64,000 nucleotides of DNA from Povalibacter uvarum (GTDB lineage Bacteria; Pseudomonadota; Gammaproteobacteria; Steroidobacterales; Steroidobacteraceae): assembly GCF_014202975.1 (NCBI RefSeq), contig NZ_JACHHZ010000005.1, forward strand, positions 62,001-126,000, written 5' to 3'. The notes under the pieces are model-generated. The model saw only the letters and a program-made list of their open reading frames with translations. It did no database searches and was not told where the DNA came from. Shown piece after piece: positions 16,985-25,718 of the stretch (position 1 is the stretch's first letter; every line of letters begins with the position of its first letter). Both the position numbers and the translations under genes were made by a program.

Positions 16985-17158
16985 ATAGGGGGAAGGGGAA
17001 AAGCTGCGAGCGGTGAGCTGCGAGCGATGAGCCAGAGGGGAAGGGGAAGGGGAAGGGAGGCTGCGAGCGGTGAGCTGTGAGCGGTGAGGCAGAGGGGATT
17101 CGGATAAGGAGGCACGGTCGCCGATTCCTTTCTGGCTCACCGCTCATCGCTCACCCGC
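16985..17158. repeat. Iterated GAGCGGTGAGC repeat with inverted end
   Basis: Repeated GCTGCGAGCGGTGAG / GAGCGATGAGC words and two GGGGAAGGGG runs are followed by a reverse-complement copy (GGCTCACCGCTCATCGCTCA, 17133-17152). It fills the gap between the phosphoketolase stop and the NlpE-META start. Similar iterations occur at 50210-50470. Confidence 0.6.
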
Positions 17159-17163
17159 TCGCT

Positions 17164-19539
17164 TCACTCCTTCCACTTCCAGTTCCTGATCTCCGGCATG
17201 TCCTCTCCATGCACGCGGATGTACTCACGATGCTCGACCAGCTTGTCCCGCACGCGCTGACGGATATGGGCTGCCCGCTCGCGCAGGCCCGGGACGAAAT
17301 CGATGACAGCCTCGACGAGATGGAAGCGATCGAGGTCGTTGAGCACTGTCATGTCGAACGGGGTTGTCGTCGTGCCTTCCTCCTTGTAGCCGCGAACGTG
17401 GATGCTCGCGTGATTGGTGCGGCGATAGGTCAGGCGGTGGATCAGGAAGGGATAGCCGTGGAACGCGAAGATCACCGGCTTGTCCTTCGTGAACAGGCCA
17501 TCGAACTCGCTGTCCGGCAACCCGTTCGGGTGTTCTCGCGGCGACTGCAGCGTCATCAGGTCGACGACGTTGATCACGCGTACCTTGAGTGACGGCAGCC
17601 ATTCGCGCAGCAGAGTGACGGCCGCCAGAGTTTCCAGCGTTGGCACATCGCCCGCGCAGGCGAGAACGACGTCTGGTTCGCCGCCGTCGTCACAGCATGC
17701 CCATGACCACATGCCGATGCCTGCGTCACAATGTTTGATCGCCTCGTCCATCGAGAGCCACTGCGGTTGCGGCTGCTTGCCCGCAACGATCACGTTCACA
17801 AGATTCCGGCTGCGCAGGCATTGGTCGGTGACGCACAGGAGCGTGTTCGCGTCGGGCGGCAGCCAGACGCGAATGACCTGCGCCTTCTTGTTGACCACGT
17901 GATCGATGAATCCCGGGTCCTGGTGACTGAAGCCGTTGTGATCCTGGCGCCAGACGTGCGAAGTGAGCAGGTAGTTGAGCGACGCAATCGGTCGTCGCCA
18001 CGGAATGTGGTTGCAGACCTTCAGCCATTTCGCGTGCTGGTTGAACATCGAATCGATGATGTGAATGAACGCCTCGTAGCAGCTGAAGAAGCCATGACGC
18101 CCCGTCAGCAGGTAGCCTTCGAGCCAGCCTTCGCACTGATGCTCGCTCAGCATCTCCATCACCCGGCCGTCGTGCGCGATGTCTGAATCGCCGGGCAGGA
18201 TTTGCGCCATGCTGTTGCGGTCCGTGACCTCGAAGACATCGCCCCAGCGGTTCGAAGCCGTTTCGTCCGGGCTGAAGACGCGGAAGTTCTTCATCGGCTC
18301 GTTGAGCTTCAGTACATCGCGGATATACGCACCCTGTACGCGAGTCGCCTCGCCCGTCGTCGCGCCCGGCTGCGAAACCTTCACCGCGTACTCGCGATAG
18401 TTCGGCAGGCGCAGCTCGCGCAGCAGGACGCCGCCATTCGCGTGCGGGTTGTCGCCCATGCGCCGGCGCCCCTGCGGCGAGAGACTGCGGATGTCTTCGA
18501 GCAGCCGTCCGTTCTTGTCGAAGAGCTCCTCGGGCTTGTAGCCGCGCATCCATTCTTCGAGCTGCTTGAGATGGGCGGGATTCTCGGCGAGTCCGGCGAG
18601 CGGTACCTGGTGCGATCGCCAGTTGCCTTCGACCTGAACGCCATCGACTTCCCTCGGGCCGGTCCATCCCTTGGGCGTCTGCAGCACGATCATGGGCCAG
18701 CGCGGACGCGACTTGATGCCATTGCGCCGCGCTTCGTTCTGGATCGACCGGATGCGCTCGATCACTGTATCGAGCGTCTTCGCCATCAGCGCGTGTGTCG
18801 CCGAGGCAGGAGTCTGCGCATCGACATAGAAAGGCTCATAGCCGTAGCCGCTCAGCAGCTGTGTCAGTTCCTCACGCGGAATGCGGGCGAGCACGGTAGG
18901 GCCTGCAATCTTGTAACCGTTCAGCTGCAGGATCGGCAGCACCGCACCGTCGATCACGGGATTCAGGAACTTGTTCGAATGCCAGCTCGTTGCGAGCGGG
19001 CCGGTCTCGGCTTCGCCGTCGCCGACGACGCATGCCACGATGAGATCGGGATTGTCGAAGGCCGCGCCGAAGGCATGCGAAAGCGCGTAGCCGAGCTCGC
19101 CGCCTTCGTGAATCGATCCGGGTGTCTCGGGCGCGACGTGACTGGGGATGCCGCCGGGAAATGAGAATTGCCGGAAGAGCCGCTTCATTCCTTCCGTGTC
19201 TTCGGACACGTCAGGGTAGTACTCGCTGTAGGTGCCTTCGAGATACGTGCTTGCAACGAGCGCCGGACCGCCGTGACCAGGACCGGTGATGTAGATCATG
19301 TCGAGGTCGTTGCGGCGGATGACGCGATTGAGGTGCGCATAAATGAAATTCAGCGCCGATGTCGTGCCCCAGTGGCCGAGCAGGCGAGGCTTCACATGCC
19401 CGAGCGTGAGCGGCTCGCGGAGCAGCGGATTGTCGAGCAGGTAGATCTGGCCCACCGATAGGTAATTGGCGGCGCGCCACCACGTGTCCATGCGCGACAG
19501 ATACGCGGGCGTCGCGTCGTGAGCGGAGTCGGCGTTCAT
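17164..19539 (-). CDS. xfp: Phosphoketolase (xylulose-5-P/fructose-6-P)
   Basis: A 791-residue TPP-dependent cytosolic enzyme that phosphorolyses xylulose 5-phosphate and often fructose 6-phosphate to acetyl phosphate plus glyceraldehyde 3-phosphate or erythrose 4-phosphate. Signatures: [48 protein letters not shown] (TPP/Mg site) and [13 protein letters not shown]. Length equals that of bacterial Xfp/Xpk enzymes. The ATG at 19539 gives [20 protein letters not shown]; upstream in-frame sequence contains repeat-derived residues. It is divergent from an acetate kinase-phosphotransacylase fusion, the enzymes that use acetyl phosphate. Substrate preference cannot be read from the sequence. Confidence 0.95.
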   Translation of the reverse strand: MNADSAHDATPAYLSRMDTWWRAANYLSVGQIYLLDNPLLREPLTLGHVKPRLLGHWGTTSALNFIYAHLNRVIRRNDLDMIYITGPGHGGPALVASTYLEGTYSEYYPDVSEDTEGMKRLFRQFSFPGGIPSHVAPETPGSIHEGGELGYALSHAFGAAFDNPDLIVACVVGDGEAETGPLATSWHSNKFLNPVIDGAVLPILQLNGYKIAGPTVLARIPREELTQLLSGYGYEPFYVDAQTPASATHALMAKTLDTVIERIRSIQNEARRNGIKSRPRWPMIVLQTPKGWTGPREVDGVQVEGNWRSHQVPLAGLAENPAHLKQLEEWMRGYKPEELFDKNGRLLEDIRSLSPQGRRRMGDNPHANGGVLLRELRLPNYREYAVKVSQPGATTGEATRVQGAYIRDVLKLNEPMKNFRVFSPDETASNRWGDVFEVTDRNSMAQILPGDSDIAHDGRVMEMLSEHQCEGWLEGYLLTGRHGFFSCYEAFIHIIDSMFNQHAKWLKVCNHIPWRRPIASLNYLLTSHVWRQDHNGFSHQDPGFIDHVVNKKAQVIRVWLPPDANTLLCVTDQCLRSRNLVNVIVAGKQPQPQWLSMDEAIKHCDAGIGMWSWACCDDGGEPDVVLACAGDVPTLETLAAVTLLREWLPSLKVRVINVVDLMTLQSPREHPNGLPDSEFDGLFTKDKPVIFAFHGYPFLIHRLTYRRTNHASIHVRGYKEEGTTTTPFDMTVLNDLDRFHLVEAVIDFVPGLRERAAHIRQRVRDKLVEHREYIRVHGEDMPEIRNWKWKE

Positions 19540-19630
19540 CTTGGGAATCCTCGGCGAGGGTACCGGGAATTGTGGGAAAGAATGCTTGTCCGTAAATACG
19601 GGGATGACACGGGAAGGGCCGGGAAACTCC

Positions 19631-19696
19631 GTCATTCCCGTGCACGCGGGAATCCATCTTGCGCAACGGATGGATCCCCGCTTGCGCGGGGATGAC
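19631..19696. repeat. Family A REP-like palindrome pair
   Basis: ATTCCCGTGCACGCGGGAAT and ATCCCCGCTTGCGCGGGGAT hairpins flanked by GTCA and TGAC, in the divergent intergenic region between xfp and the kinase fusion. It ends 32 bases before the chosen kinase start. Confidence 0.85.
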
Positions 19697-19728
19697 AATG
19701 GATGACGGCGGCAACAAAGGTTCAAGAC

Positions 19729-21510
19729 ATGCGCATCTTCGCCCTGAATTGTGGCAGTTCCTCGATCAAGGCCGCGCTCATCGAGACAGACGGCGGCTCG
19801 CGGTTGCTGGAGATGCACATCGAGAACCTCGGGTCGGCGGATTGCCGACTGCTCATTGGCGAAGAACGCGAAGCGCTCGAGCCGGGCACCGATGCGAAGA
19901 CAGCCATCAAGCGGCTCATCGCCGAGCTGCGCTCGCGGTGCAAGGACGGTCCGCAAGCCATTGCGCATCGCGTCGTTCACGGTGGATCGGCGTTCGTCCA
20001 GCCCACGCTGCTCGACGACAACGTGCTCAGCGAGATCGAAGCGCTCAGCGATCTGGCGCCGTTGCACAATCCTGTTGCGCTTGCGGCGATCGGATTTGCC
20101 CGGGAACAGGTACCGGATCTGCCGCACGTCGCTGTGTTCGACACGGCGTTTCACTCGACGCTGCCACCGCGAGCGCGTGAGTACGCGTTGCCGCGCGATG
20201 TGGCGCAGCGATTCGGGATCCGCCGCTACGGATTTCATGGCACGAGTCACGCGCAGGTCACACGAGCCGTTGCTCAGTATCTGAAGAGTGACGTGCAGTC
20301 GCTGCGCATCGTCTCCTGTCATCTCGGGAACGGTGCGAGCGTCGCTGCAGTCGAGTATGGACGGAGCGTCGAAACCAGCATGGGCATGACGCCGCTCGAA
20401 GGGCTGGTGATGGGAACGCGCAGCGGCGACGTCGATCCGGGTGTCTTGCTGCACCTGCTGAAGCACGGTGGTTACGATGCGGAGTCGCTCGACAAGCTGC
20501 TCAACAGCGATTCCGGCTTGAAAGGGTTGGCGGGCACCAACGACCTGCGGACTCTGGAAGAGCGTGCAGGCGACGGCGATGAAGCGAGTCGTCTTGCGCT
20601 GACGCTCTACGCTCATCGGGTCCGCAAGTACATTGGCGCGTACGCGGCAGTGATGGGAGGCGTCGACGTCATCGCGTTCACCGGCGGCATCGGACAGCAT
20701 AGTCCGCTGATGCGTCATCGCATCCTGCAGCGACTCGATTTTCTCGGCGCGCGACTCGACGAGGATCGCAACCGGGACGCGAAACTTGCCGAGAACACAC
20801 CCGTTTGCGAGATCTCCGACGAAACTTCGAGAGCCCGGCTGCTGGTCGTGACAGCGAACGAAGAGATGGAAATCGCGTTACAGACGGCAGCCTTGCTGGC
20901 CGCGGGAACCAGCGGCACAGCGATGCGGATACCGATCGAGATCTCGGCCCGTCACGCTCACCTGACGCAGGCGACGATCGAGAAGCTCTTCGGCCCGGGC
21001 CATCACATCCAGCCTCGAACCCAGCTCTCGCAACCGGGCCAGTACGCAGCAGCGGAATCGGTCGTGCTGATCGGTCCGCGGGGCCGCATCGAAAAGGTCC
21101 GGCTCATGGGGCCGCCGCGGAAGGAGGACCAGGTCGAGATTTCACGATCCGATGAGTTCGTGCTGGGCATCGACGCCCCGGTGCGTCTCTCGGGAGACTT
21201 GCGCAATACGCCGGGTATCACGCTCGAAGGGCCCGCGGGCAGGGTGACGATCCCCAGCGGCGTGATCTGCGCCCGCCGCCATATTCATATGAACCCCCGC
21301 GACGCCCGGCACCTCGGCGTCAGGGATCACGATTCCGTGCAGGTCCGCATCGACAGCGACGGCCGTGACCTGGTCTTCAGCGATGTCGTCGTGCGGGTCT
21401 CCGAAGCCTTCGAATTGCGCCTGCACCTGGACACTGATGAGGCAAATGCCGCGGGTGTTCGTCAAGGAGATACGTGTGAACTGGTACGATCTCCACCCCG
21501 ACGAGCCTGA
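19729..21510 (+). CDS. Acetate kinase fused to PduL-type phosphotransacylase
   Basis: A 593-residue bifunctional protein. Residues 1 to about 400 are an acetate kinase: [56 protein letters not shown] and the late TANEEMEIA. Residues about 405-590 are a PduL phosphotransacylase: [46 protein letters not shown] and [12 protein letters not shown], with the zinc-binding histidines intact. Together they would interconvert acetyl-CoA, acetyl phosphate and acetate plus ATP. The ATG at 19729 follows AAAGG by eight bases; 19702 is an in-frame alternative inside less conserved sequence. Divergent xfp makes the acetyl phosphate, and a mutarotase gene follows after eight bases. Confidence 0.92.
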   Translation: MRIFALNCGSSSIKAALIETDGGSRLLEMHIENLGSADCRLLIGEEREALEPGTDAKTAIKRLIAELRSRCKDGPQAIAHRVVHGGSAFVQPTLLDDNVLSEIEALSDLAPLHNPVALAAIGFAREQVPDLPHVAVFDTAFHSTLPPRAREYALPRDVAQRFGIRRYGFHGTSHAQVTRAVAQYLKSDVQSLRIVSCHLGNGASVAAVEYGRSVETSMGMTPLEGLVMGTRSGDVDPGVLLHLLKHGGYDAESLDKLLNSDSGLKGLAGTNDLRTLEERAGDGDEASRLALTLYAHRVRKYIGAYAAVMGGVDVIAFTGGIGQHSPLMRHRILQRLDFLGARLDEDRNRDAKLAENTPVCEISDETSRARLLVVTANEEMEIALQTAALLAAGTSGTAMRIPIEISARHAHLTQATIEKLFGPGHHIQPRTQLSQPGQYAAAESVVLIGPRGRIEKVRLMGPPRKEDQVEISRSDEFVLGIDAPVRLSGDLRNTPGITLEGPAGRVTIPSGVICARRHIHMNPRDARHLGVRDHDSVQVRIDSDGRDLVFSDVVVRVSEAFELRLHLDTDEANAAGVRQGDTCELVRSPPRRA

Positions 21511-21518
21511 CTGCAGAT

Positions 21519-22358
21519 ATGACGAGTGTCCCGCTGATCACGATTACCGATCCCCGCGCCAGAGCGACTGCCTCCATCGCCCCCGAGCGAGGCGCCATCG
21601 TCACTTCCTTCCAGGTGGCGGGCCGCGAGCTTCTTTATCTGGATGAAGCCACCTTCCGCGATCCGACAAAGAACGTGCGCGGCGGTATCCCCATCCTGTT
21701 CCCGTCGCCGGGACGACTTGCTGACGATATGTGGGCAAGGGAAGGGCGATCCGCAACCATGAAGCAGCATGGATTCGGCCGGACCAGGGCGTGGCGGGTT
21801 GGTCGGGTCGAGAGCAATGAAGTCATCCTGGCACTGGAGTCGGATGCGGCGACGATGGCGCAGTATCCGTGGCCGTTCCGCGCCGAGTTGCACCTGACGA
21901 TCCACGGAACCGAGTTGCGCCTGTCCATGAGCATCGAGAACACAGGCGATACGACGATGCCTTTCGGACTCGGCTACCACCCGTATTTCCTGGTGAAGGA
22001 CAAGCGCGGCGCCCGCATCGAGACGGACGCGACCCAGGAGTTCGACAACCTGACCCGGGTCACCCGTTCTTTCCGGGGCATCGATCTCACATCGCGGGAA
22101 GTCGATCAGCACTTGCTCGATCACAAACCGCATCGCATGCCGTTATTCCTCGCGGACGGCAGCCGGATCGAGGTCAGTGCCTCGAACGATTTCGGTCACT
22201 GGGTCGTGTGGACGCTTCAGGGGAATGACTTCGTTTGCGTCGAACCCTGGACGTCGCCCGGCAACGCCCTGAATACCGGCGATCACCTGCTCCGGCTCGC
22301 GCCTGGGCAGAGACATGAGTCGTTCATGAGCATCGCGTTCGTGAGCGCGGAAGGCTGA
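21519..22358 (+). CDS. Aldose 1-epimerase / hexose-6-phosphate mutarotase-like
   Basis: A 279-residue beta-sandwich mutarotase of the galactose mutarotase-like superfamily, which equilibrates alpha and beta sugar anomers. Visible features are FPSPGRL, KQHGFGRTRAWRV (catalytic-type His), FGLGYHPYF and VEPWTSPGNALNTGD (the general-base Glu region). It begins eight bases after the kinase-PduL fusion stop, so cotranscription is likely and fits a sugar phosphate branch with phosphoketolase. Whether the substrate is a free sugar or a phosphate is not clear. Confidence 0.85.
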   Translation: MTSVPLITITDPRARATASIAPERGAIVTSFQVAGRELLYLDEATFRDPTKNVRGGIPILFPSPGRLADDMWAREGRSATMKQHGFGRTRAWRVGRVESNEVILALESDAATMAQYPWPFRAELHLTIHGTELRLSMSIENTGDTTMPFGLGYHPYFLVKDKRGARIETDATQEFDNLTRVTRSFRGIDLTSREVDQHLLDHKPHRMPLFLADGSRIEVSASNDFGHWVVWTLQGNDFVCVEPWTSPGNALNTGDHLLRLAPGQRHESFMSIAFVSAEG

Positions 22359-22365
22359 AGGTTCC

Positions 22366-22423
22366 GTCATTCCCGCGAAAGCGGGAATCCATCCGGATGC
22401 ACTCCCGCCTGCGCGGGAGTGAC
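22366..22423. repeat. Family A REP-like palindrome pair overlapping a gene end
   Basis: ATTCCCGCGAAAGCGGGAAT and ACTCCCGCCTGCGCGGGAGT hairpins flanked by GTCA and TGAC. It starts eight bases after the mutarotase stop and overlaps the last codons of the convergent racemase gene, whose stop codon it supplies. Confidence 0.85.
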
Positions 22424-23119
22424 GAAATCTGCCACCGCCCACTCCGCCGCAGCCCGCGCATGCCATGCCGTCGTGTCGAACAGCGGCACCGGCGAATCCT
22501 TCGGACCGATCAGCATCGTGATCTCCGTGCAGCCGAGAATCACCGCTTCGGCACCGGCGGCGATCAGCCGGTCGATGATCTGCCGGTACGCCTGGCGCGA
22601 AGCATCGAGCACCTGTCCGAGACAAAGCTCGTCATAGATCACGCGATGAACCGTATCGCGATCGCGTTCGTCCGGCACGATCACCTTCAGGCCGTGCCGC
22701 TGTGACAGTCTTTCGCGATAGAAAGCCTGCTCCATCGTGAATCGCGTGCCGAGCAATCCGACGCTGCGAATACCTGCTTGAAGGATCGCGCGCGCAGTCG
22801 GATCGGCGATGTGCAGCAGCGGGATCGAGACGGCACTTTCGATCGCGGCAGCCACTTTGTGCATGGTATTCGTGCAGAGCACGATGTTGCCTGCGCCGGC
22901 CGCGGCGATGGATCTGGCCGAGTCAGCCAGCAGTGCGCCTGCCTGATCCCAGTCGCCTGCGTGCTGCAGGCGTTCTATTTCATGAAAGTCCACGCTGGCG
23001 AGCACGAGCCGCGCCGAGTGCAGGCCACCCAGCCGCTCCTTCACCGTCTCGTTGATGATGCGGTAGTAGAGCGCTGTCGATTCCCAGCTCATGCCGCCGA
23101 TCAGGCCGATGGTGTTCAA
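22367..23119 (-). CDS. Aspartate/glutamate racemase family protein
   Basis: A 250-residue PLP-independent racemase of the aspartate racemase type. IGLIGGMSWESTALYYRIIN is the N-terminal signature; the two catalytic cysteines lie in VLCTNTMHK and ILGCTEITML. I start at the TTG at 23117-23119, preceded by AGGAG at seven bases, because the conserved strand begins directly after it; the ATG in GGMSW would delete that strand. The C-terminal 20 or so residues (FVTPAQAGVHP...) are translated from the family A repeat, so the native end was probably replaced or extended by repeat insertion. Specificity could be aspartate, glutamate or another amino acid. Confidence 0.88.
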   Translation of the reverse strand: MNTIGLIGGMSWESTALYYRIINETVKERLGGLHSARLVLASVDFHEIERLQHAGDWDQAGALLADSARSIAAAGAGNIVLCTNTMHKVAAAIESAVSIPLLHIADPTARAILQAGIRSVGLLGTRFTMEQAFYRERLSQRHGLKVIVPDERDRDTVHRVIYDELCLGQVLDASRQAYRQIIDRLIAAGAEAVILGCTEITMLIGPKDSPVPLFDTTAWHARAAAEWAVADFVTPAQAGVHPDGFPLSRE

Positions 23120-23306
23120 CGTGCGTCTCCTGCTGTTGCACCGAAGTCTGCCGCAGGCGAGCGTGAAACCATATGCACAGTTGGTCGCATGGGTCACACG
23201 ACAGCTCGCAACATCGATTGACGCGGCGACTGCGCGGACAGTAGCTTGCGACTCGAGTCCAGTCTGGTTCCTCCCCGCGACCACGGGGGGTTAGGGAGGG
23301 TTCCTC

Positions 23307-23672
23307 ATGCGTCGCACAGACCTCAAGCTTCTCCGAGCCCTGGCAGCATCGCTGATCCTGTTTGCCGGCATCGCAGCCGCTCAGTCGCCGGCCATGTTCG
23401 TCGTCCATTTCGAAACCGGCCCGAGCTGGAACAAGTCGCTGCCTCCGGCGGAGCAGCCCGCCTTCAAGGAGCACTCGGCCAACCTCGGCAGGCTGCGCAA
23501 AGAAGGCGTCATCACATTCGGTGCCCGATACGCCGAAGTCGGCATGATCTTCATCAAGGCGGACTCGATCGAGGCGGTGCGCTCGATGATCGATGCCGAT
23601 CCAGGTGTTCGCGCCGGAATTTTCGTGTATCGAGTCGATGCGCTGGGTGTTTTCTATCCCTGGCAGCCGTAA
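23307..23672 (+). CDS. Exported YciI-like (YCII) domain protein
   Basis: A 121-residue protein with a signal peptide (LRALAASLILFAGIAAAQ) followed by a YCII-type dimeric alpha-beta barrel: MFVVHFETGPSWNKS, EHSANLGRLRKEGVITFG and a terminal YRVDALGVFYPW. Cytosolic YciI proteins are common; an exported form is less usual. It is divergent from the racemase gene. Function unknown. Confidence 0.75.
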   Translation: MRRTDLKLLRALAASLILFAGIAAAQSPAMFVVHFETGPSWNKSLPPAEQPAFKEHSANLGRLRKEGVITFGARYAEVGMIFIKADSIEAVRSMIDADPGVRAGIFVYRVDALGVFYPWQP

Positions 23673-23705
23673 TAAGAGGAGGAGCAGGGATGCATCGCCT
23701 CTTCC

Positions 23706-23805
23706 TGTGGGTCCGACTTTCCCCCAAGGGATTTCCGCTGGTCACAGTCGGACGTTATCGCCGGAGGCGATGCTTCGCATGACGTCCCGCTGAAGCGGGA
23801 CCCAC
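23706..23805. repeat. Family B palindrome, diverged copy
   Basis: Outer arms GTGGGTCCGAC...GGGACCCAC and the core CGCCGGAGGCGATGCTTCGC match family B, but about 25 extra bases (CCCCCAAGGGATTTCCGCTG and flanks) sit in the left arm. It lies between the convergent YciI-like and diguanylate cyclase genes. Confidence 0.75.
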
Positions 23806-23827
23806 AACAAGACCGTCTCCGAGCGGT

Positions 23828-25636
23828 TCAGGCCACCTGATTCCGCCCGGCCCGCTTCGCCCGATACAGCTGGATATCCGCTGTCTTCAGCAGCTCGGCG
23901 ACTTCGGCAGAGCCGTCCCACTGCGACAGGCCGATGCTGATCGTGACCGACAGCTCCTGGTGAACCGCATGCCAGTCGTGCGCTTCGACACGTTGGCGCA
24001 GGTTCTCGCAGAACTCCACGCCGGATTCGCGGGTGAGGCCGGGAAGAATGAGCGCGAACTCTTCCCCGCCGATGCGTGCGACCAGATCGTTCTCGCGACA
24101 AAGACGTTGCAGCAGTGCCGCGCTCTCGCGCAGCGCCAGGTCGCCGACGGCGTGACCGAGTTGATCGTTCACGATCTTGAAATGGTCGAGGTCGGCGACG
24201 GCGATGGTCAGCGGCTGACCCACCGCCAGCGCGACTTCCATCTCCGCCGCCAGCCGTTGACTGAACAGACGACGATTGGCGACGCCGGTGAGCGGATCTT
24301 CCTGCGTTTCGCGCTCGAGCCGGCTGCTGCGTTCGCGCAGCACCGCGATCAGGCGTTCCTTGTCCCAGTTGGCCTTCTCCAGGTCGGACGTGCGCTCGGC
24401 GACGCGTTCTTCCAGCCGCCGGCGATAGTCTTCGAGATCCTCGAACGCGCGGGCATCTCCAACAGCAGCGGCGACCTGTTCGGCGAGCTGGCGCATCAAG
24501 TGCAGGTCCGCATTCGAGTACACGCCGGGCTCAGTGTGCTGCACGCTCAGCAGGCCGATGACGATGCCGCTTTCGATCAGCGGCACGATGATCAGCGAGC
24601 CGGTCTCCTTCTCCGTCACTTCCGTACGTCGACGCAATCCCTCATCTGTCTGCGTCCAGTCCTCGATGAGCAAGGGTTCTGCACGTTCGGTCACCCAGCC
24701 GAAGAGCCCCGTGTCCATGGGCTTCGTTCGCCACGGCATGCGGGCCTCGCGCCGTTCATGAACCCGGATGTCCAGCTGGCGATGATCCCGATCGATCAGT
24801 ACGAAATAAAACTCATCGAACCGGAACAGCGCTCGCGTCTCGGCCAGAATGCGTTCTCCCAGCGCATCGATGCGGCGGGCACCGTGCAACGCGCGTCGTG
24901 CTTCGAACAATCGCAGCAGCGGCGCGCGATCCTTCTCGTCGCTCGGCGATTCGCCGCCGATGCTGTTCACGCTGAGCACGAACACCACCATGAGCACCGC
25001 GAAGAGAGCGAATGCCGCGTACTGCCCGGAGTTGTAGAGCACGGCGGCGAGAATGCCGGCCGGAACGAAGACGAAATCCGTCAGCACATAGACGGGCGTC
25101 ATGATGCGGCGTACATCGCGGCCGTCGAACTGGAAGAACAGAGCCATCAGTGCGAGGTTCACGACCTGCGCGACGATCGCCATGACGATCAATGGCCAGA
25201 TGTCGCCTGCGACCAGATCGGCCAGAGGATGCCTGCCGCCGGCAACCTGGTACGCATGCCCCGCTGCCAACAGCATGAGCGCAGTCATCGGTGCGTTGTG
25301 AAGCGAACGCAGTGCGGCGACCTTCATCGAGCCCTGGCTGTAGCCGCGATTCAACCAGGGCCACAACAACGAGGCGGTCGCGCAGATCGCAGCAGCAACG
25401 GATGGGCTGAGGACGAGGAGCAGGCCGATCTGCGGCACACGCTCCATCGAGATCAATCCGATGCGCGGCGCGCGCAGGCCGAACTGCCAGATGAAGAGGC
25501 ACACAGCGATGCAGAGCGCGATCGCCCACGCGGGCGGCAGTTCGTGTTCCGCAATCAATGCACGCGTCAACCAGGCGCCCGTCACTGCGGCCAGCAGGAG
25601 CGAATAGACGATCAGTGCGCGATAGCGCGACCCCAT
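23828..25636 (-). CDS. Membrane GAF-GGDEF diguanylate cyclase
   Basis: A 602-residue inner-membrane enzyme predicted to make c-di-GMP. About seven or eight hydrophobic helices occupy residues 8-230, a GAF domain about 265-395, a short coiled coil (YRRRLEERVAERTSDLEKAN) and a GGDEF domain about 440-600. The active site is RIGGEEFALILPG, and an RxxD inhibitory site (REND) lies five residues before GGEEF, so product inhibition is expected. DPLTGVANRRLF starts the catalytic domain. It is the last gene of the seven-gene stressosome cluster, 82 bases after the hybrid kinase, suggesting that the stressosome may feed c-di-GMP signalling. Confidence 0.93.
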   Translation of the reverse strand: MGSRYRALIVYSLLLAAVTGAWLTRALIAEHELPPAWAIALCIAVCLFIWQFGLRAPRIGLISMERVPQIGLLLVLSPSVAAAICATASLLWPWLNRGYSQGSMKVAALRSLHNAPMTALMLLAAGHAYQVAGGRHPLADLVAGDIWPLIVMAIVAQVVNLALMALFFQFDGRDVRRIMTPVYVLTDFVFVPAGILAAVLYNSGQYAAFALFAVLMVVFVLSVNSIGGESPSDEKDRAPLLRLFEARRALHGARRIDALGERILAETRALFRFDEFYFVLIDRDHRQLDIRVHERREARMPWRTKPMDTGLFGWVTERAEPLLIEDWTQTDEGLRRRTEVTEKETGSLIIVPLIESGIVIGLLSVQHTEPGVYSNADLHLMRQLAEQVAAAVGDARAFEDLEDYRRRLEERVAERTSDLEKANWDKERLIAVLRERSSRLERETQEDPLTGVANRRLFSQRLAAEMEVALAVGQPLTIAVADLDHFKIVNDQLGHAVGDLALRESAALLQRLCRENDLVARIGGEEFALILPGLTRESGVEFCENLRQRVEAHDWHAVHQELSVTISIGLSQWDGSAEVAELLKTADIQLYRAKRAGRNQVA

Positions 25637-25718
25637 GGTGCTTGTATACGCCTTAAGGGCGACGACGCCCAGATGGACTAAGACGTAGCCGTTCGCCGCC
25701 GGAGCTGCTCCGTGTCGC

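Noticed and set aside
23960-25681. 573-residue open frame on the plus strand
   Set aside because: Antisense to the clear GGDEF cyclase gene; composition is shadow-like and no domain is visible.
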